Assembly: GCA_036924085.1 (NCBI GenBank)
Contig: JAVGWX010000003.1
Span: 123,763,468 to 123,827,467 of the forward strand
Origin: Ariolimax columbianus
Taxonomy: Eukaryota > Mollusca > Gastropoda > Stylommatophora > Arionidae
Direction of reading: 5' to 3'
Length of the DNA stretch: 64,000 bases
The position numbers were made by a program, and so were the translations under genes. The notes beneath the pieces were generated by a model that saw only the letters and a program-made list of their open reading frames with translations, did not search any database and was not told the origin of the DNA. Positions 11,450 to 23,701 of this stretch are shown here, piece after piece (positions within the stretch are counted from its first letter, which is position 1; every line of letters begins with the position of its first letter).

Positions 11450-13190
11450 GATGTTTGCTGACCTGACAAGTCCAGTGTGGCCTTTTATTAGGTGCATGTG
11501 TACATGTGTGAAGTGACTAGAATCTGAAAGGGTGCTATAAATGTCACATAATGACTACATTTTGTGGTTCAAATGTCTGAATTTTTGTTGTGGCTATTTA
11601 TTTTGAGAGATTTTTGTTGCAAGTTTATGGATATTGTTACTGTAACTGGTGTGAGATGTTTTTTTTTTGTAACAGCCAAGATATGAAAGATAGCTTTTGT
11701 GGGTGAACATAATTACATGGTTACAAATTTTTTTTTCTTCCTCTGGAAAGGAATGTTTTGTTATATTGTGTCATAGTTTACAGGGTGGCTGTGCATTTTG
11801 GCTCGACAGATCCAGTTTTAACACTGCACATTTTTTGGGACCAGGTTTACCTTCCCTCATTGATACTTATTCTCTTAACCAGGCTGCGAGCTGCAGTCTG
11901 TTTCCACCTGGAAGCATAATAGGATCTTGGAGAGCTCTGGTTTGCCGACTGATGCAAGCAGTCAGCCATAAATTGTCGACTACTGTTCACTCCATCTTTG
12001 GCTCCTGTTGCCTATTTGAATTTGTTTGAAGTATCTAATTGATTATTGCCCTGAATAATGTTACAAATTGTTGCATGATTGTCATTTCTGTTTCAATTTG
12101 AGGGATAGTGTGTCCGCTGCTGAATTTTATGAATTCAAATATCAGTATTGTAAATATTCTGATATCTTGTAAAAATATCTGTTTAGAACCAAAGAACCAA
12201 AATGAATTCATTTAAAGCCCTATTGAAGTATGTAAATGTAAATATTTGAATGTGCCAAAAGTTAACCCTTTGAACACTGGGTCTGTAAATACCATTCCCT
12301 TGTGCTGTCGAGAAAATACGCACATCGTAGATATTTGAGGAAAGCTATTTATAGCGACAAAATTATACACTCTAATTTAATTATTCTATCTCAAATTGAC
12401 TGACATGATCAGATCCAATGTTCCTAATTGTTGTGTTAGTAAATTGTGGAATATATTGATTGAAGATCATCCTATAGCAAATTTACTTGATACATTACAT
12501 GGCGCCATATTTGTTGTCTCCAGATATGTGTGTACTGTGTAGATGTCATGATGTTATGGTCCAAATCCAAGCAGCACAGTCCGAAATACGCCTTAGAATA
12601 ATGGTCTACCAGTCACGCCAAATTATGGGTAGCTCAGGGAATGGAAATTTACATGTCATAAGTTCAATGGATTAAGAGATTTAAATTAAGTTTAAAGTCC
12701 TACTTTAAAATTGTATATGTCCAAAATGTCAGATGATAGAAATGAATTACTGCCTAGCATGAGTTATCATTGTTAGCCGTCCAAACTTTTAGATACATAG
12801 CAGTAAGATGTATGCCAGGCATGTGCAATATACAACCCTGATCTTATTTGGCTATGAACTGTTTTTAACTAATCAAAGAAAAAAATAATTACGTGAATCT
12901 ACTCATAAAATTTGGGAATTAAATTGTTTCATGAGTCACACATGACCTAATTCTGATTTTTCTGAATGTGGATTATAAATTTTTGAACTTTATGAGGTAA
13001 AGCAAGCTAAAATTGGTTAAAATGAAGCTGGCACTGTAAGAAATGACTAATCAAAACCCTTAAACAAAATTATTTTGAGTGCGAGCAAGCAGCACTATTG
13101 CCCACATTTGTCTGCATTGAATTGAGCATTTTATATAAAATTATATTATGTGAGTTTATTACATTTAACTTTATTAATATCTCTAGCATT
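11450..13190. other. No gene recognised; AT-rich
   Basis: No coding similarity, tandem array or SINE core was found. Possible splice-like signals near 11790 lead to no convincing open frame. Confidence 0.4.
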
Positions 13191-13194
13191 ACGT

Positions 13195-13560
13195 ATTCAT
13201 CCTATTAGGTGAATACAGAAGTTAGGTCATTCAGTGGATCGCAGTCCACTGCAATATCGAAGGCAATGAAATTGCAGACAGACTAGCAAAGTGCAGAGGA
13301 ATCTCGCAACAGGCCTGAAAATGATGTATAATGAGACAAAGATCATAATGAAAGCTAACTTCAAGGAAGAATTGCCTGATCAACACCTGTACTTCAGACA
13401 AGAAAACCACAACTATGATTTAACTTGAGAAGAACAAGTCGTCAGGCAGAGAACTGGGCATAATAAACTCAAAGAGTTTTTTTCAACCAAATGAGAACTG
13501 GTAGAGATATCAATGTGGGGAGCAAATCACAACTGTGAAATACATCCTATAAAGCTCCAG
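13195..13560 (+). pseudogene. LINE RNase H fragment
   Basis: The plus strand at about 13228-13305 reads VIQWIAVHCNIEGNEIADRL followed by AKCRG. This is the second half of the RNase H domain of I-type LINEs, with the His and Asp of the xHCxIxGNExAD block. The following sequence keeps a decayed tail up to about 13560. Family membership differs in detail from the 1-kb and 19-kb copies. Confidence 0.75.
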
Positions 13561-13599
13561 ATACTATTGAGTTGGCTATACTTGTCCACAAAGTTGCTG

Positions 13600-14340
13600 C
13601 TCAATATAGTTGTATGAAAGAAATGTTTACTTTTCATCCAATGAAAGTTACAAAAGAGGAGAATACATTTTCAAGGAAGTAACAAATATTTTGAATAAAT
13701 TTGACTTTAAATCAGAGGAAACTGAAGGGGATTTCAACCTACAAGGCTCCAGCAATGATTGGGTAAAACTTAGATGTTATTAAAATCAGATCAGAGTTAT
13801 ATGATAAGGACATCAGTACAGAAGATGTGTGTTTGCTTCACCGCAATTTACATCAACAAACCTTGTATACCAAATCTGGCAATTCTTATAGACATTACAA
13901 CGCATCTTAATGAACTCAATGCTAAATTACAAACTCAAGGTTGGTTCATGACCTGTATAGACACATTAAGTTATTTCTGAATAAATTCAGATTCTGAGAA
14001 AGTCCGCTAAAGATAGGTAATACCTATCGTTTTCTCATATTTGCGAAGTATACCAATGATTCTGATTGCGCTTCATTTGTCGAAGAGTTGAGAACTTTGA
14101 ATGAAGAATTTCAGTTTCCCTAATTTTCGAGCCAAAGAAGCACATTTGAAGATACTTCTCTTCTCCATTTGGTGTTGATGGCTTACAAGTTCCACCTTCT
14201 TTCCAAATGGAACTAATTGAACTGCAAAAGAACTTGGATCGGAAGGAAAAAAATAAAGGATGCTTCACTGACTTTTATCAGAAATAATTCATGTATCCAA
14301 AACTCACAGCTTTTGCTCAAAAGAGAGTAATTTGGAAACA
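13600..14340 (+). pseudogene. hAT-type transposase remnant (ZBED5/SCAND3/GTF2IRD2-like)
   Basis: The plus strand carries LAILIDITTHLNELNAKLQT at 13882-13941. After frame changes it continues with FVEELRTLNEEF near 14071 and FQMELIELQKNLD near 14200, then FTDFYQK and YPKLTAFAQK near 14290. These blocks, in this order, are typical of the C-terminal half of hAT transposases and of vertebrate host genes derived from them. Many stops break the frame. No terminal inverted repeats or 8-bp target duplication could be found by eye. Confidence 0.7.
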
Positions 14341-14344
14341 CAAC

Positions 14345-17300
14345 TAAACAATTCTTTAAATAGAATCAAGTTTATTATATCTTAAGCGACGACGTGAATA
14401 ACAGATTTGCATGAGGAAAACACTTTGTGTATATCAACTGAACATTCATGGTTTCCCGAGACGAGAAGTCCCAAATGTCAATTGAATGCATCTGATCTAT
14501 CTTAAGCTTAGCTTAATTTCAATTGTAACAGCGTAAAAAATTAAATAAAAATTAAAGAAAGTTAAATAATAAATAGCTGAATAAATATCTCATAAAATAT
14601 ATTTTATACTATTGATGTAACTTAAAATCACATTTGTAAAATGAACAAAAACTAAAGATTTTAGGCAAACAAATACAACAGTTTAAAAATAACATTATAT
14701 GGTATGGCCCATGTTCTCGATAAAGTTGCACATGCCTGATGAATGTCGTGGTCCATGTCATGCATTTGATTGACATATTGTACCCATATTTGTGTCTGAT
14801 TCAGTTTGCAAAAGATTCAAAATGATTAGATAACCAGTGATTATTAAATTGTAAAATAAAATTACAATTTACTATTGGAATGGCAAAATCCTAATTCTTA
14901 TTGTACTGTAGACTAGAATGTTATTATGCTGAAAACCACTTTCAAATAGGGTAGACATTTTTTAACTCATTTCATAAAAATTTGATATGCTAGAATGGCA
15001 GCTTATTACCAACAGGTAATTCTGTACTGCCACAAAATCACAGAATTGAATCCATACAATATTCCTGGCAGACATCTCAAAGGAAAGTATAGTTGTACGT
15101 CATCGTGTTGTCGAGGACAGAGATACATTTCATTGTATAGAATGCTTGAAATACATACTCCAGAATTATAGAATAAATAGTGCAGAAGATATATTATCAA
15201 ACTTTTATTGATTTGGTTGTCTCACTGATTGTAAATGGGTTACATCTAAAACAAAAACTTGAATATTGTGTTACTTTGCAGTGTCTGCATTCAACAAATT
15301 GGCAATGTTTATATTTGTAGTTTTTAAAAAGACATTTGTAACTTTTTAGAATAATTTGGCACTAATTCTTTGCAATCCTAAAGATTCATCTCTTTCTAAA
15401 CATATAAATGATCTGTTCAACTGTAGCAAACTCATTTAATGTTACTGCTTTTCAGATCCTTTAAATTGTGTGTCTTCCAATATTTCTTGCTACAGAAACA
15501 TTGCTCTAATTCAATTTTAGATATATTGTTGGGGACATTTTTGAAATGTCAGGATTCATTCATAATTGAATATGGTTATTGCTAGAGTACACTTGGTATA
15601 GTTTTAGTGTGTAGTCATTTAGGTACTGAATAAGGTTATCTCTTATAACTCTTGGTCTAGTTATTTCTAAGTGCCTTAAGTATACGCATCATATGTTTGC
15701 AAGTTAGTAACAAAATTGTGCACCCCAGACAATTTGGTTTTGTCAAACTTGCCATATTTCTCTTATGAGTTACATGGTGGGTTTTTTAAATTTTTTTTAA
15801 ATTTATAAATTATAGAGAAAATAAATCCTGTGTGTTCAAATTATTGTTAACATGTGGTTTAAAAATATTTGGGTTTTTAGTTATAATGGATGTGTTACAT
15901 TGTTGTCTCATTCCAGTTCGATAAATGGATCTTTTCTTGCAATTGTGATGTTTTTAAGTGCAATATTTTCACATAATATATTTGTAATAATTACAATTCG
16001 TTGGCCTGGTTTTCATTTTTAGTTTCATCAATTTGAAAAAAAATTATTTTCATTCTTTGTGGTCAGGCATGTTCCAGCTCATGACTGGGAGACACTGATT
16101 ATATTAGGAGCACATATCTGCTAAAGATAATCTTGCACAATGTGGGTAGAATGATAAGCCCAAATGTAACATCTGTTTCTAAGCTCCCTCTTTAATGTCA
16201 TCTAATCTTAGTAATAATTTTAAGTTATTTATTTATTATGAACTTAAAGTGTATTTAAAAAAAATAGCATTTAACTTGTCACTTTATGTGGTCATTACTA
16301 TTTATTCTGTCAGCTGAACTATTTTTTTTTCTTCATTTTCTCTAGTCTCTTTTTCATTCCAGCTGAAGTATAGGACCACCATTACAATCTGCCTCCTTTA
16401 GGAAGCCTGTGCAATGGCATTTTACATTGAGGTTGCCAGACCCATGCACAACTATCTTTAGGTGGCGTTTATGACATGCATGGAGGTGCAGTGAAACTTC
16501 TTCTTTTCCTCCAAGTAAGGTACCCCAGGATCCAGTTTGGGGCTATTTGTGTACAATTATAGACATGTGCAAATATTATATTTGTCAGAGTTAGCTTCAC
16601 CAAAAGGAAAACTAGCAGAATCAGTTAACGTCTGTGAAAAATAGGTTTTGTTTTTGTTGAACTTTAGTTAAATTTTTTCCGTGAACAATATTGGTGTTTG
16701 ATTTATATCCATTAAACTGGTTTTTGTATTTCTGCGTACCTTGTTTATTTTAACATTCATTTCTTTTTTGTTATTATTAAAGAGTTGTATCTAATACTTT
16801 CTTCACATATTTATTAGTTTCCGCAATTGACCTTAGTAACTAAATAGACTCTTTTATGTTAAATGGACATTTTTATTTTCCTTTTTGTTTTTTTATCATG
16901 GCCCTAAAATATTTTTACAAAAATGTTAATTCTTTCTTTGAATTTCACCAATTTAAATTGCTTTGTTCATATCTAAGCTGTTTATAATTTATTATTTTAT
17001 TTGTAGTCATACATCTATAACTTGTTCAATTTCCGTATTTGTTTTCATTTGTATTACTTTTTGAACATTTTACAGATGAAGCGTAGTTTAATCACTTGTA
17101 ATGTAAACTTTGGCTGTCTTTGTTTACCTTTGTATAATTTGACCATTGCCTGTTTATCTCTGTACATATAAGCTCTGTCAAACCATTTACCATAAATGAT
17201 CCATTAATTTGATTACATAAATAAATATTACATTGCTAAGCATGTTTCCGCTCTATTTTGTAATTATATCGTTTTATGCCAAGATTATAGAAACACATGC

Positions 17301-17655
17301 GAACAATATTTGTGGTCATCCATGTGGCAGTGGTGTCCTGAGTTCAAAGCCTTTCTTTTAAATATTATAATCTTGTCTGTTGTCTCCTACTTCTTATCAC
17401 AACAAGCTTTAAATTATGGACTGCTTCGGTCTGGTTATATATTATGTAGCAAGCTTAATTAGATCCCCTCAGCACATCATGTGTAGGGTTTTAACTGGTA
17501 ATAGTACTAGAACTGAATATGAAGCATTTGTTAGGACCTTCTCATAAAAACAGTATCGTTATACATTGTTGCTCATTATTGTAGTAGTAGCTGAATAGCT
17601 CGACCAAGTGTTATTGGGCCCTGAAAGAGAAGCAAAGAATGGTAACACTGTAACC
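14345..17655. other. No gene recognised; long AT-rich stretch
   Basis: About 3.3 kb of AT-rich DNA without recognisable coding similarity, tandem arrays or SINE cores. A TTTTTCATTCCAG acceptor-like site at about 16363 and AATAAATATT near 17220 could bracket an untranslated exon. Nothing coding supports that. Confidence 0.4.
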
Positions 17656-17885
17656 TGCCAGGCATGTGATCAGAGGCGACTAAGGAGGATTGGAAATTGG
17701 GATGGCTACCACATCCTGTAGAAATTTTAAGCCACAAAAACTTCTAGCTTTTACTGAACTATTGGCAAAAAAATTTGCCATTGTCTCTGTATACTCACTG
17801 ATGTATTTGTTCACACTGGTTCTGCTATAGATAGGGCTGAATCGATAAGGAGACCTCTTCCACCCACCAGGATAACAATACAATG
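17655..17885 (+). mobile_element. SINE tail fragment (GAGGCGACTAA core)
   Basis: CAGAGGCGACTAAGGAGGAT and the following GGATGGCTACCACATCCTGT parallel 28625-28680 block by block. That is the segment after the tRNA-like head in the 28.4-kb SINE. No tRNA-like head remains here, so this is a 5'-truncated copy. Confidence 0.6.
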
Positions 17886-17889
17886 ACTA

Positions 17890-18775
17890 TTTTGACTTCA
17901 GAAATCTTTATAACATTTTTTTTTCAATCACATGGATTTGGAAGGTTATCCCATTGTTGAGGGTGATTAAAGTTAAGTTGTTGCAGTTGACATTTCTGAG
18001 ATAGGTCTGTTTAATTTGTTTATCTAGATGTTTTAAATACATTTGTAGTTGAAACTTATCAGATATGTCGATCTAGTTAGGTACACTATCAGTGATTTGT
18101 GGCAGTTTCATGGATTTAAAAAAACAACTGGTGTATCCTGAGAGGTGTAAGTCTAAACATTTGTGACGTACAGTAATAAAAAAATAAATATGGAAAACTA
18201 GAAGGTTAATAGATATTGGCAACTCAATATTTTATGACAGCATAGCTTGTTGAAGACTTGTGTACTCCAAAGGATGCTGAAAAGGTTTGGATTGAAATAT
18301 TTTAGATACCATTGTCAAATCTACTAATCCATTGAAAAATGTTAATTCTTTGGTACAATTTCCGCACCATATATGGCATATTAGACCTATAGGTGGAAAA
18401 GAGAAGGTAAAATGTTCATATTAACTCTTACAGGCCGGTATTTTGAAATCAGTTTTATAACAAACACAGCATCACAAATTCAAATACAATGGGTTACTCC
18501 CCTTACCAAAAAGCATTACATTGAAACACCGATAAAACTAAAATTTAGTTCAGTGTGCAGTTAGCGGTGCTTGTATTCTTCTAGTGTCAAGGGATCTCCT
18601 GGAAAAGCTATTGGAGCATTCCGTCGACCTGTAAGAGTTCAAAAGATTTTCTAAAACCTTAAACTAAGCTATTTCTTATTTTTGGCTGACCGTTGTCATG
18701 TGGACATTTCAGAATGTTAGGCCTCTGTAAAATTCTATCATCTTCCATTCTTTTCTTTCTTCTTTGCGTTCAAGA
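17890..18775. other. No gene recognised
   Basis: This AT-rich stretch has no recognisable feature. It leads into the 3' end of the minus-strand RNase H fragment. Confidence 0.4.
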
Positions 18776-18779
18776 TCTT

Positions 18780-19265
18780 TTGGTCATGCTATATCTGCAG
18801 ACCAGTCACCAAGATGAAGTCTGTAGTCTTCACCAGGTCGGAGCGACTTCTTCACAGCTTTTATCTTAGCTTCGCTCGCTCTGGACAGGTCTGGTATCTC
18901 ATTTCCCGATAGAGTGGGCATTCCTGTAGAATGTTCTCCAGATTCTGGCCTGCTGTTCCGCATGGGCATTCATCGGCATGTGAGATCTTTAGTCAGTATA
19001 GATGTTCTAGTAGTCTGCAGTGGCCAGTTATTGGACGAAATAAGGTAGTTTGTTGGTTTATTTTGAGCTTGTGAATTGGGTCTGGTGTACTGCTTATGTT
19101 TCTGTCTTCTCTCCGTTGGTGTATGTACTGATTTTGGAGGATGATGTTGATCTCTCTGTACAGTACTTGATTTAGCTAGAGCATCATCTGTATCATTTTC
19201 TGTGATTCCGCAATGGGAGGGTAGCCATTGATATTCAAGTTGATAATGAGTAGACGAGGACATAA
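18780..19265 (-). pseudogene. LINE RNase H C-terminal fragment
   Basis: The minus strand reads LEYQWLPSHCGITENDTDDA near 19235, where GNExAD has decayed to ENDTDD. A long basic stretch follows, then YLISSNNWPLQTTRTS. After a frame change comes MPMRNSRPESGEHSTGMPTL, equivalent to the CxCG...TxEHxLxxCP tail. It is one of at least seven RNase H scraps in the window. Confidence 0.7.
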
Positions 19266-19439
19266 ATAATTGATAAATTTCCTAGCAAGAACAATTAATA
19301 GCTGCAACTAGACAGGTGTGGGAGTAACATATTGTCCAACCTCCCTCCCTTCTGTGATAATTGCACATTGAGACTGGGATTCCATAATCTTTAATAAATT
19401 CTGCTCTTTCTCAGGGTATCAATACATCTGTAAAGATTT

Positions 19440-19880
19440 TCCTTGATGGAAGTTGGTGTGTGCCACACCCTTCTCCTCAGATCTGTGTACTTCGGAAGTT
19501 CGGAAGAACATGAGGTACTGTCATATGTGTCAGACCGTAGTAAACAGGCTGGTGGTACCTATCTTGAATTGGTGTACAGGTGGTGTCTCATTCTGTTGTG
19601 GCCAGTTGTGGGACATGACATAATAACCTGGTCTTTTCTGGTAGTACTGTACTTCTTGAACAAGACTGTTGGTCTCTTTATTTGCTCCTATGTTTCAGTG
19701 TGATGGTATCCACTGAATCACTGCTTTCTGGAACATGTGAGAGATTTTCATCAAAGCTGCTGCCTCAATTTGTTTAGCTCTGGCTGCATAGAAAGAGGAG
19801 GTGAGTGGTAATGTGCTTGAGTCTTATGACAAAGATGTTTGATCATTATTAGCTACATGCTCTAGCTATAAATTGGTATC
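19440..19880 (-). pseudogene. Second LINE RNase H fragment, tandem to the first
   Basis: The minus strand around 19735-19690 reads AVIQWIPSH. Other parts of the domain tail are recognisable towards 19440, and further upstream sequence resembles the helix before the active site. It has the same orientation as 18780-19265 but is a separate, differently diverged copy. Confidence 0.6.
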
Positions 19881-19974
19881 TGATTTACAATTAGGGAAGT
19901 AAAAGTAGCAAGGAAGGTAACTGATGAGAGAAATTGAATTCAGTGACCCTTGCTTAAACAGCTGGAGTACCTAG

Positions 19975-20800
19975 ATTACCCTTGTTTAAACAGCTGGAGT
20001 ATTTAGATTTTGCAGATGACATAGCCCTCTTATCTCATAACCGACTCCAAATGCAGAAGATAGAAGCACTAGACCGAACCTCCACACAAATAGTGTTAAA
20101 AATACATAAAGAGAAGACAATTTTGAAAATAAATGCGGCCAACTTTCCTATTCCCGGAAATGTTTAGAATGCCCACAATGAGTAAGTTTACTCTTTTGTG
20201 CACCGTGAAAAGGACGTTAAGTGGCGGGTTGCAGTAGCTTTCCTTTCCGGCTCTCTTCAAACTGAGATGAACATCATTGGAGGAGGTAGAGAGCTTCACA
20301 TACCTAGGAAGCACCATACATGAAACAGGGAGTGCAGATGAGGATGTAATAGCCAGGATACAAAAGGAAAGAGTAGCATTTGTCATGTTGAAAAACATAT
20401 GGAGCTCTGCAATGATCAGAATGCATACAAACTAAGGATTTTCAATTCCAATGTGAAGTTGGTCCTTTTTTTATAGAGCAGAAACATGGTAATGACTAAA
20501 CTCAATATTAATATATTGCAAGGCTTTGTCAATAATCCCCTGAGAAAGATTCTGGGGATACTATGGTTCTACAGGGTTTTAAATGAAAGTCTATGGGAGA
20601 AAACAGGCAGAACAGGAAATCTTTGGAAAAAGACTGTGCTGGATAGGATATACTCTGCAAAAGCTACATTTCAGTATTCTCATGCAATCCTTTTCATGGA
20701 TCCCACTGAGAAAGAGAAGCCAAGGAAGGCCACAGAGACCTAGAGGCTGATACAAAGAACAGGGATAAGCTGGAAAGACAGTCACTACTATGGGGGATCT
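19975..20800 (+). pseudogene. RTE-type LINE, RT C-terminal half, interrupted
   Basis: The plus strand reads LEYLDFADDIALLSHNRLQM near 19998, where FADD is RT motif C. LKIHKEKTILKINAA follows, and after an interruption at 20165-20262 it resumes with EEVESFTYLGSTIHETGSAD. Next come IFNSNVKLVL, FVNNPLRKILGI and the KRKxxRPxxTWRRDLEADTK-like end near 20750. This is the standard RTE thumb and C-terminus. The palm upstream of FADD is absent. Confidence 0.85.
20165..20262 (-). mobile_element. SINE end fragment inside RTE (GTGCACC...GACGTTAAGTGGCGGG)
   Basis: AGTAAGTTTACTCTTTTGTG then CGTTAAGTGGCGGGTTGCAG also occurs at 55930-55990 and, inverted, at 47190-47240. It sits between two RTE blocks that are normally only about 12 residues apart, so it is an insertion. 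The opposite-end block of the same family lies at 20805-20945, beyond the RTE 3' end. Confidence 0.6.
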
Positions 20801-20804
20801 CGTG

Positions 20805-20945
20805 GTTGGCCAGGCTGACATGAAAACAGCCTGTTTCCAGGGAGGGCTACTTGGAAGTCAAGGTGAGAGTCTTGGTCTGTATATTTTTCCTGACCCTGAC
20901 TAACATGTCTGATCAGTATGTTGTGTCTGACCAGACGTTAGTCTT
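20805..20945 (-). mobile_element. SINE fragment (GACTAACATGTCTGATCAGTATG block)
   Basis: GCCAGGCTG...ACAGCCTGTTTCCA and the later CTAACATGTCTGATCAGTAT match 56112-56240. There they are joined to the block seen here at 20165-20262. In the 56-kb copy the two blocks lie within about 200 bp, whereas here they are about 600 bp apart with RTE sequence between. Confidence 0.6.
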
Positions 20946-21194
20946 CCTCCCCCCAGAGGGAGTAAGATGGAGACATAACATACACATAGTGAATAATGAT
21001 ACAAATGAGTCTTTCCTCTATTGATGATAAAAGCACAACCAATTCTTTAATAAACTATAAACTACTTCCAGAATAAGACTGAAAATATGTGCCATTTCAC
21101 CTGTTCTTGAATATCATTCAAAAATATAGGACATTAATGGAATCACAGGCACCATAGTGGATATATATTTGATATCTTTAATTTTTTTTCCAAT

Positions 21195-21310
21195 GCTAAG
21201 GTGTAGTGCATTGAACTGTGATGTGTTTTTTGCACTAAACAGCTCAGTGCATCCAACATCATCACGCATTTTAAAACATACATTTTAAAAATGGAGTTAC
21301 TTCCCATAGG
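21195..21310 (-). mobile_element. SINE core copy (TCGGATG core family), degenerate
   Basis: The reverse complement carries AAAATGCGTGATGATGTTGG followed by ATGCACTGAGCTG and AAAAAACACATCACAGTTCA. This parallels 42931-43095 and the core of the SINEs at 38.8 and 59.0 kb. It is the most diverged of five copies and its ends are unclear. Confidence 0.45.
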
Positions 21311-21960
21311 GTGACAAGAACTGAAACTAGTGTAAAGTCTGTCAGCATTTAAAATTACCAGATGTGTTTTGTATACGCAATCTCCTTTTAGCATTCTCAT
21401 CAAATTTGTTACAGCAACCACTGTCAGTCACTAAATGTGTCTAGAGAAGTTTAACCATTCTGGTACAGAGCCAACATTAGCCTGATGGTAAATTAAAAAT
21501 TTACCAAACTATGCTCTGATACAGTCACATATTTTAATTGACCCAGCTTAATTTGTAGACTCGCCTCAGGTCTAAAAGGTTGAACAAAAATTAATTACAT
21601 CACAGCATGGTTGTTTGTAAAGTAATTAATATGTTAATTTATATTTTGTGCAACCTGTAGCAATTGCTAATGTCATTTTAGTTGTGGGAACTGCTAATTG
21701 CTTACTGCATGAAAATTAGTTTTTTCAAATGTCAATGACACATGGTCATTTCTCTTTGTTTTTCATTCTTACACAAAATTGGTTTCCTAATATATTCCTT
21801 TTGGCTCTTATATCTATATGTGCTTATTTGAAGTCCTATCTCCACATTCATTCTCATGCTCCATGCTGACCATGTTCTGTCTTATTTTATTCACATTCCA
21901 CTTTTTAATTCAAGGGTTCATTACCACGTTCTTTCTTTTATAACCAGCCTTCACTTTGTT

Positions 21961-21982
21961 TTATATATATATATATATACAT

Positions 21983-22029
<47 letters not shown>

Positions 22030-22052
22030 TATATATACATATTATACACACA
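21961..22052. repeat. (TA)n/(CA)n microsatellite
   Basis: Alternating TA and CA dinucleotide blocks run for about 90 bp. No function is implied. Confidence 0.95.
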
Positions 22053-22190
22053 ATAGAATGGTCTTTGTCCTAGTGATGAATTTATTATATAAATCATATT
22101 TATTATTATTTTAGAGAGGTGTGAATCACTTGCACTTGGTTGATATCAGGATTAAACCTTTTGGTGCATTAAGTCACTTCCAAGCGTAGA

Positions 22191-22335
22191 CAAAAGTCAT
22201 AGATTATTTCAGGTCATGTAAACCCTCAAAGTTATTATCTATACCTACTATGAGCTGCGAAAGCTCATATCAATTTAAAACACCAAAGTTTGGTATTTCT
22301 TGCAATAGAAACAAAAATATATCTCTATATCTCTT
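22191..22335 (+). repeat. Left ~150-bp direct repeat flanking RTE fragment
   Basis: This matches 23213-23362 in the same orientation, roughly 80-85 percent by eye. Shared blocks are ATTATTTCAGGTCA, TTATCTATACCTACTATGA, AGCTCATATCA and AAAATATATCTCT. The RTE fragment lies exactly between the two. Confidence 0.85.
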
Positions 22336-23212
22336 TCGCCTTCTATAACCCAGGGGTGCATAGGCCATCAAACAACCCTCGCCAAGCAGCTCTGTCCTGT
22401 ACAATCTTTTCTACTTCCTTCCAGCTTTTTCCTGTTTCTTATCTTACGCCTCCAGATCTCGTCTGCATGTATTCCTTGGTCTGCCTATGTCTCTCCTTCC
22501 TTGGGGGTTTCCTGACAGGGATTGCATGATGATACTTGCCTGTGGATTTCTTAATTTATGACCCATCCATCTCCACTTTCTTCCTAAAATTTCCTGTTCG
22601 AATTTTCCTTGTCCTGCTCTCTCCCACAGTCTGTCGTTTGTAACTTTGTCAAACCATTAAGAAGAATATTTCTTAGTCATCTGTTGACAAAACCCTGTAG
22701 TCTCCTGTCATTGCCTTTGGTCATCCTCCAGGTTTCCGCTCCATACAGCAGGACTGGCTTCACGTTTGAATTGAAAATCCATATTTTTGTCTTCCTTCTT
22801 ATTTCCTTGGAGTTCCATATGGGTTTCAACATTCCGAATGCAACTCTTGCTTTTTTGTATCCTTGTTTTTATATTCTTGTCTGTCCCTCCTTCCTTGTTG
22901 ATGATACTTCCTAGGTATGTAAATACCTCTACTGCCAGTGGTGTTCCTCTCAGCCTGATTGGTTTTGTGTTTGCTGCATTGACCCTAATTATTTTTGTTT
23001 CTTCCTCATGGATCTTCAAACCGACTTGTTAGAGGTATAATCCAGTTTCCTTTGCATTTGGTTTTGGCTGTGGGACAGAAGGGTTATATCATCTGTAAAG
23101 TCCAGGTTCTCCAACTGTTTATTCAAGGACCACTGGATTCCATTTCTCTCATTTGTTGTTACTTTCATAATCAAGTCCACTGCCAGGATGAACAGGAAAG
23201 GTGACAGTAGGA
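22336..23212 (-). pseudogene. 5'-truncated RTE-type LINE (RT motif C to C-terminus)
   Basis: The minus strand starts with LSPFLFILAVDLIMKV (just after motif B), then LDFTDDITLLSHSQNQMQ, where motif C is TDD instead of ADD. LAVEVFTYLGSIINKEGGTD and the thumb follow, ending in DRAAWRGLFDGLCTPGL and a stop near 22336. The truncation at the 5' side and the intact C-terminal end are typical of target-primed integration. Frameshifts break it in the middle. Confidence 0.85.
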
Positions 23213-23362
23213 AAAAGTCATATTCATTATTTCAGGTCACGTAAACCATCAGTCATTATCTATACCTACTATGACATGCACATAAATCAAGCTCATATCA
23301 GTTTAAAACCAAATTTTGGCATTTCTTGCAAGAGAAAGAAAAATATATCTCTGTATACTTCA
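23213..23362 (+). repeat. Right ~150-bp direct repeat flanking RTE fragment
   Basis: This is the partner of 22191-22335. It begins directly where the RTE 5' truncation ends. Confidence 0.85.
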
Positions 23363-23581
23363 AAGAATATTTTTAGTCTGTAATATGTAATATATTTTGT
23401 GCTTTTTTCAATATCAGTTCCAGCCTACAATCAATTGATTTTATTAATCTTGTATGTATTCTACAATGGGACATTATCTGAGGTCTTGTAGTTTTGTTTT
23501 GTTTTCTAAAGGCTTACCTTTCTTTTGGCGAAGGCATTTCCTTGGTTTCTGAAAGTTCCAATATCATAGAGAAGCAAGGAC

Positions 23582-23701
23582 GGTCCACCATTAGCCAGTG
23601 GAAGCTAGTATGGCCCACCATCAATCTGTAGAAGCCAGAATGGTCCACCCTTTGCCAGTATAAGCTGGCATGGCCCACCATTAATCTGTAGAATCGAGCA
23701 A
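23582..23701. repeat. 60-bp tandem repeat, 2 copies
   Basis: Units begin with GGTCCACC at 23582 and 23642. Each unit itself contains two related halves (GGTCCACC...CCAG and GGCCCACC...CTGTAGAA), so the array grew from a roughly 30-bp precursor. Confidence 0.85.

Noticed and set aside
16363..17240. Untranslated exon between an acceptor-like TTTTTCATTCCAG and AATAAATATT
   Set aside because: Such signals are common in AT-rich DNA, and no coding exon in the area could join to it.
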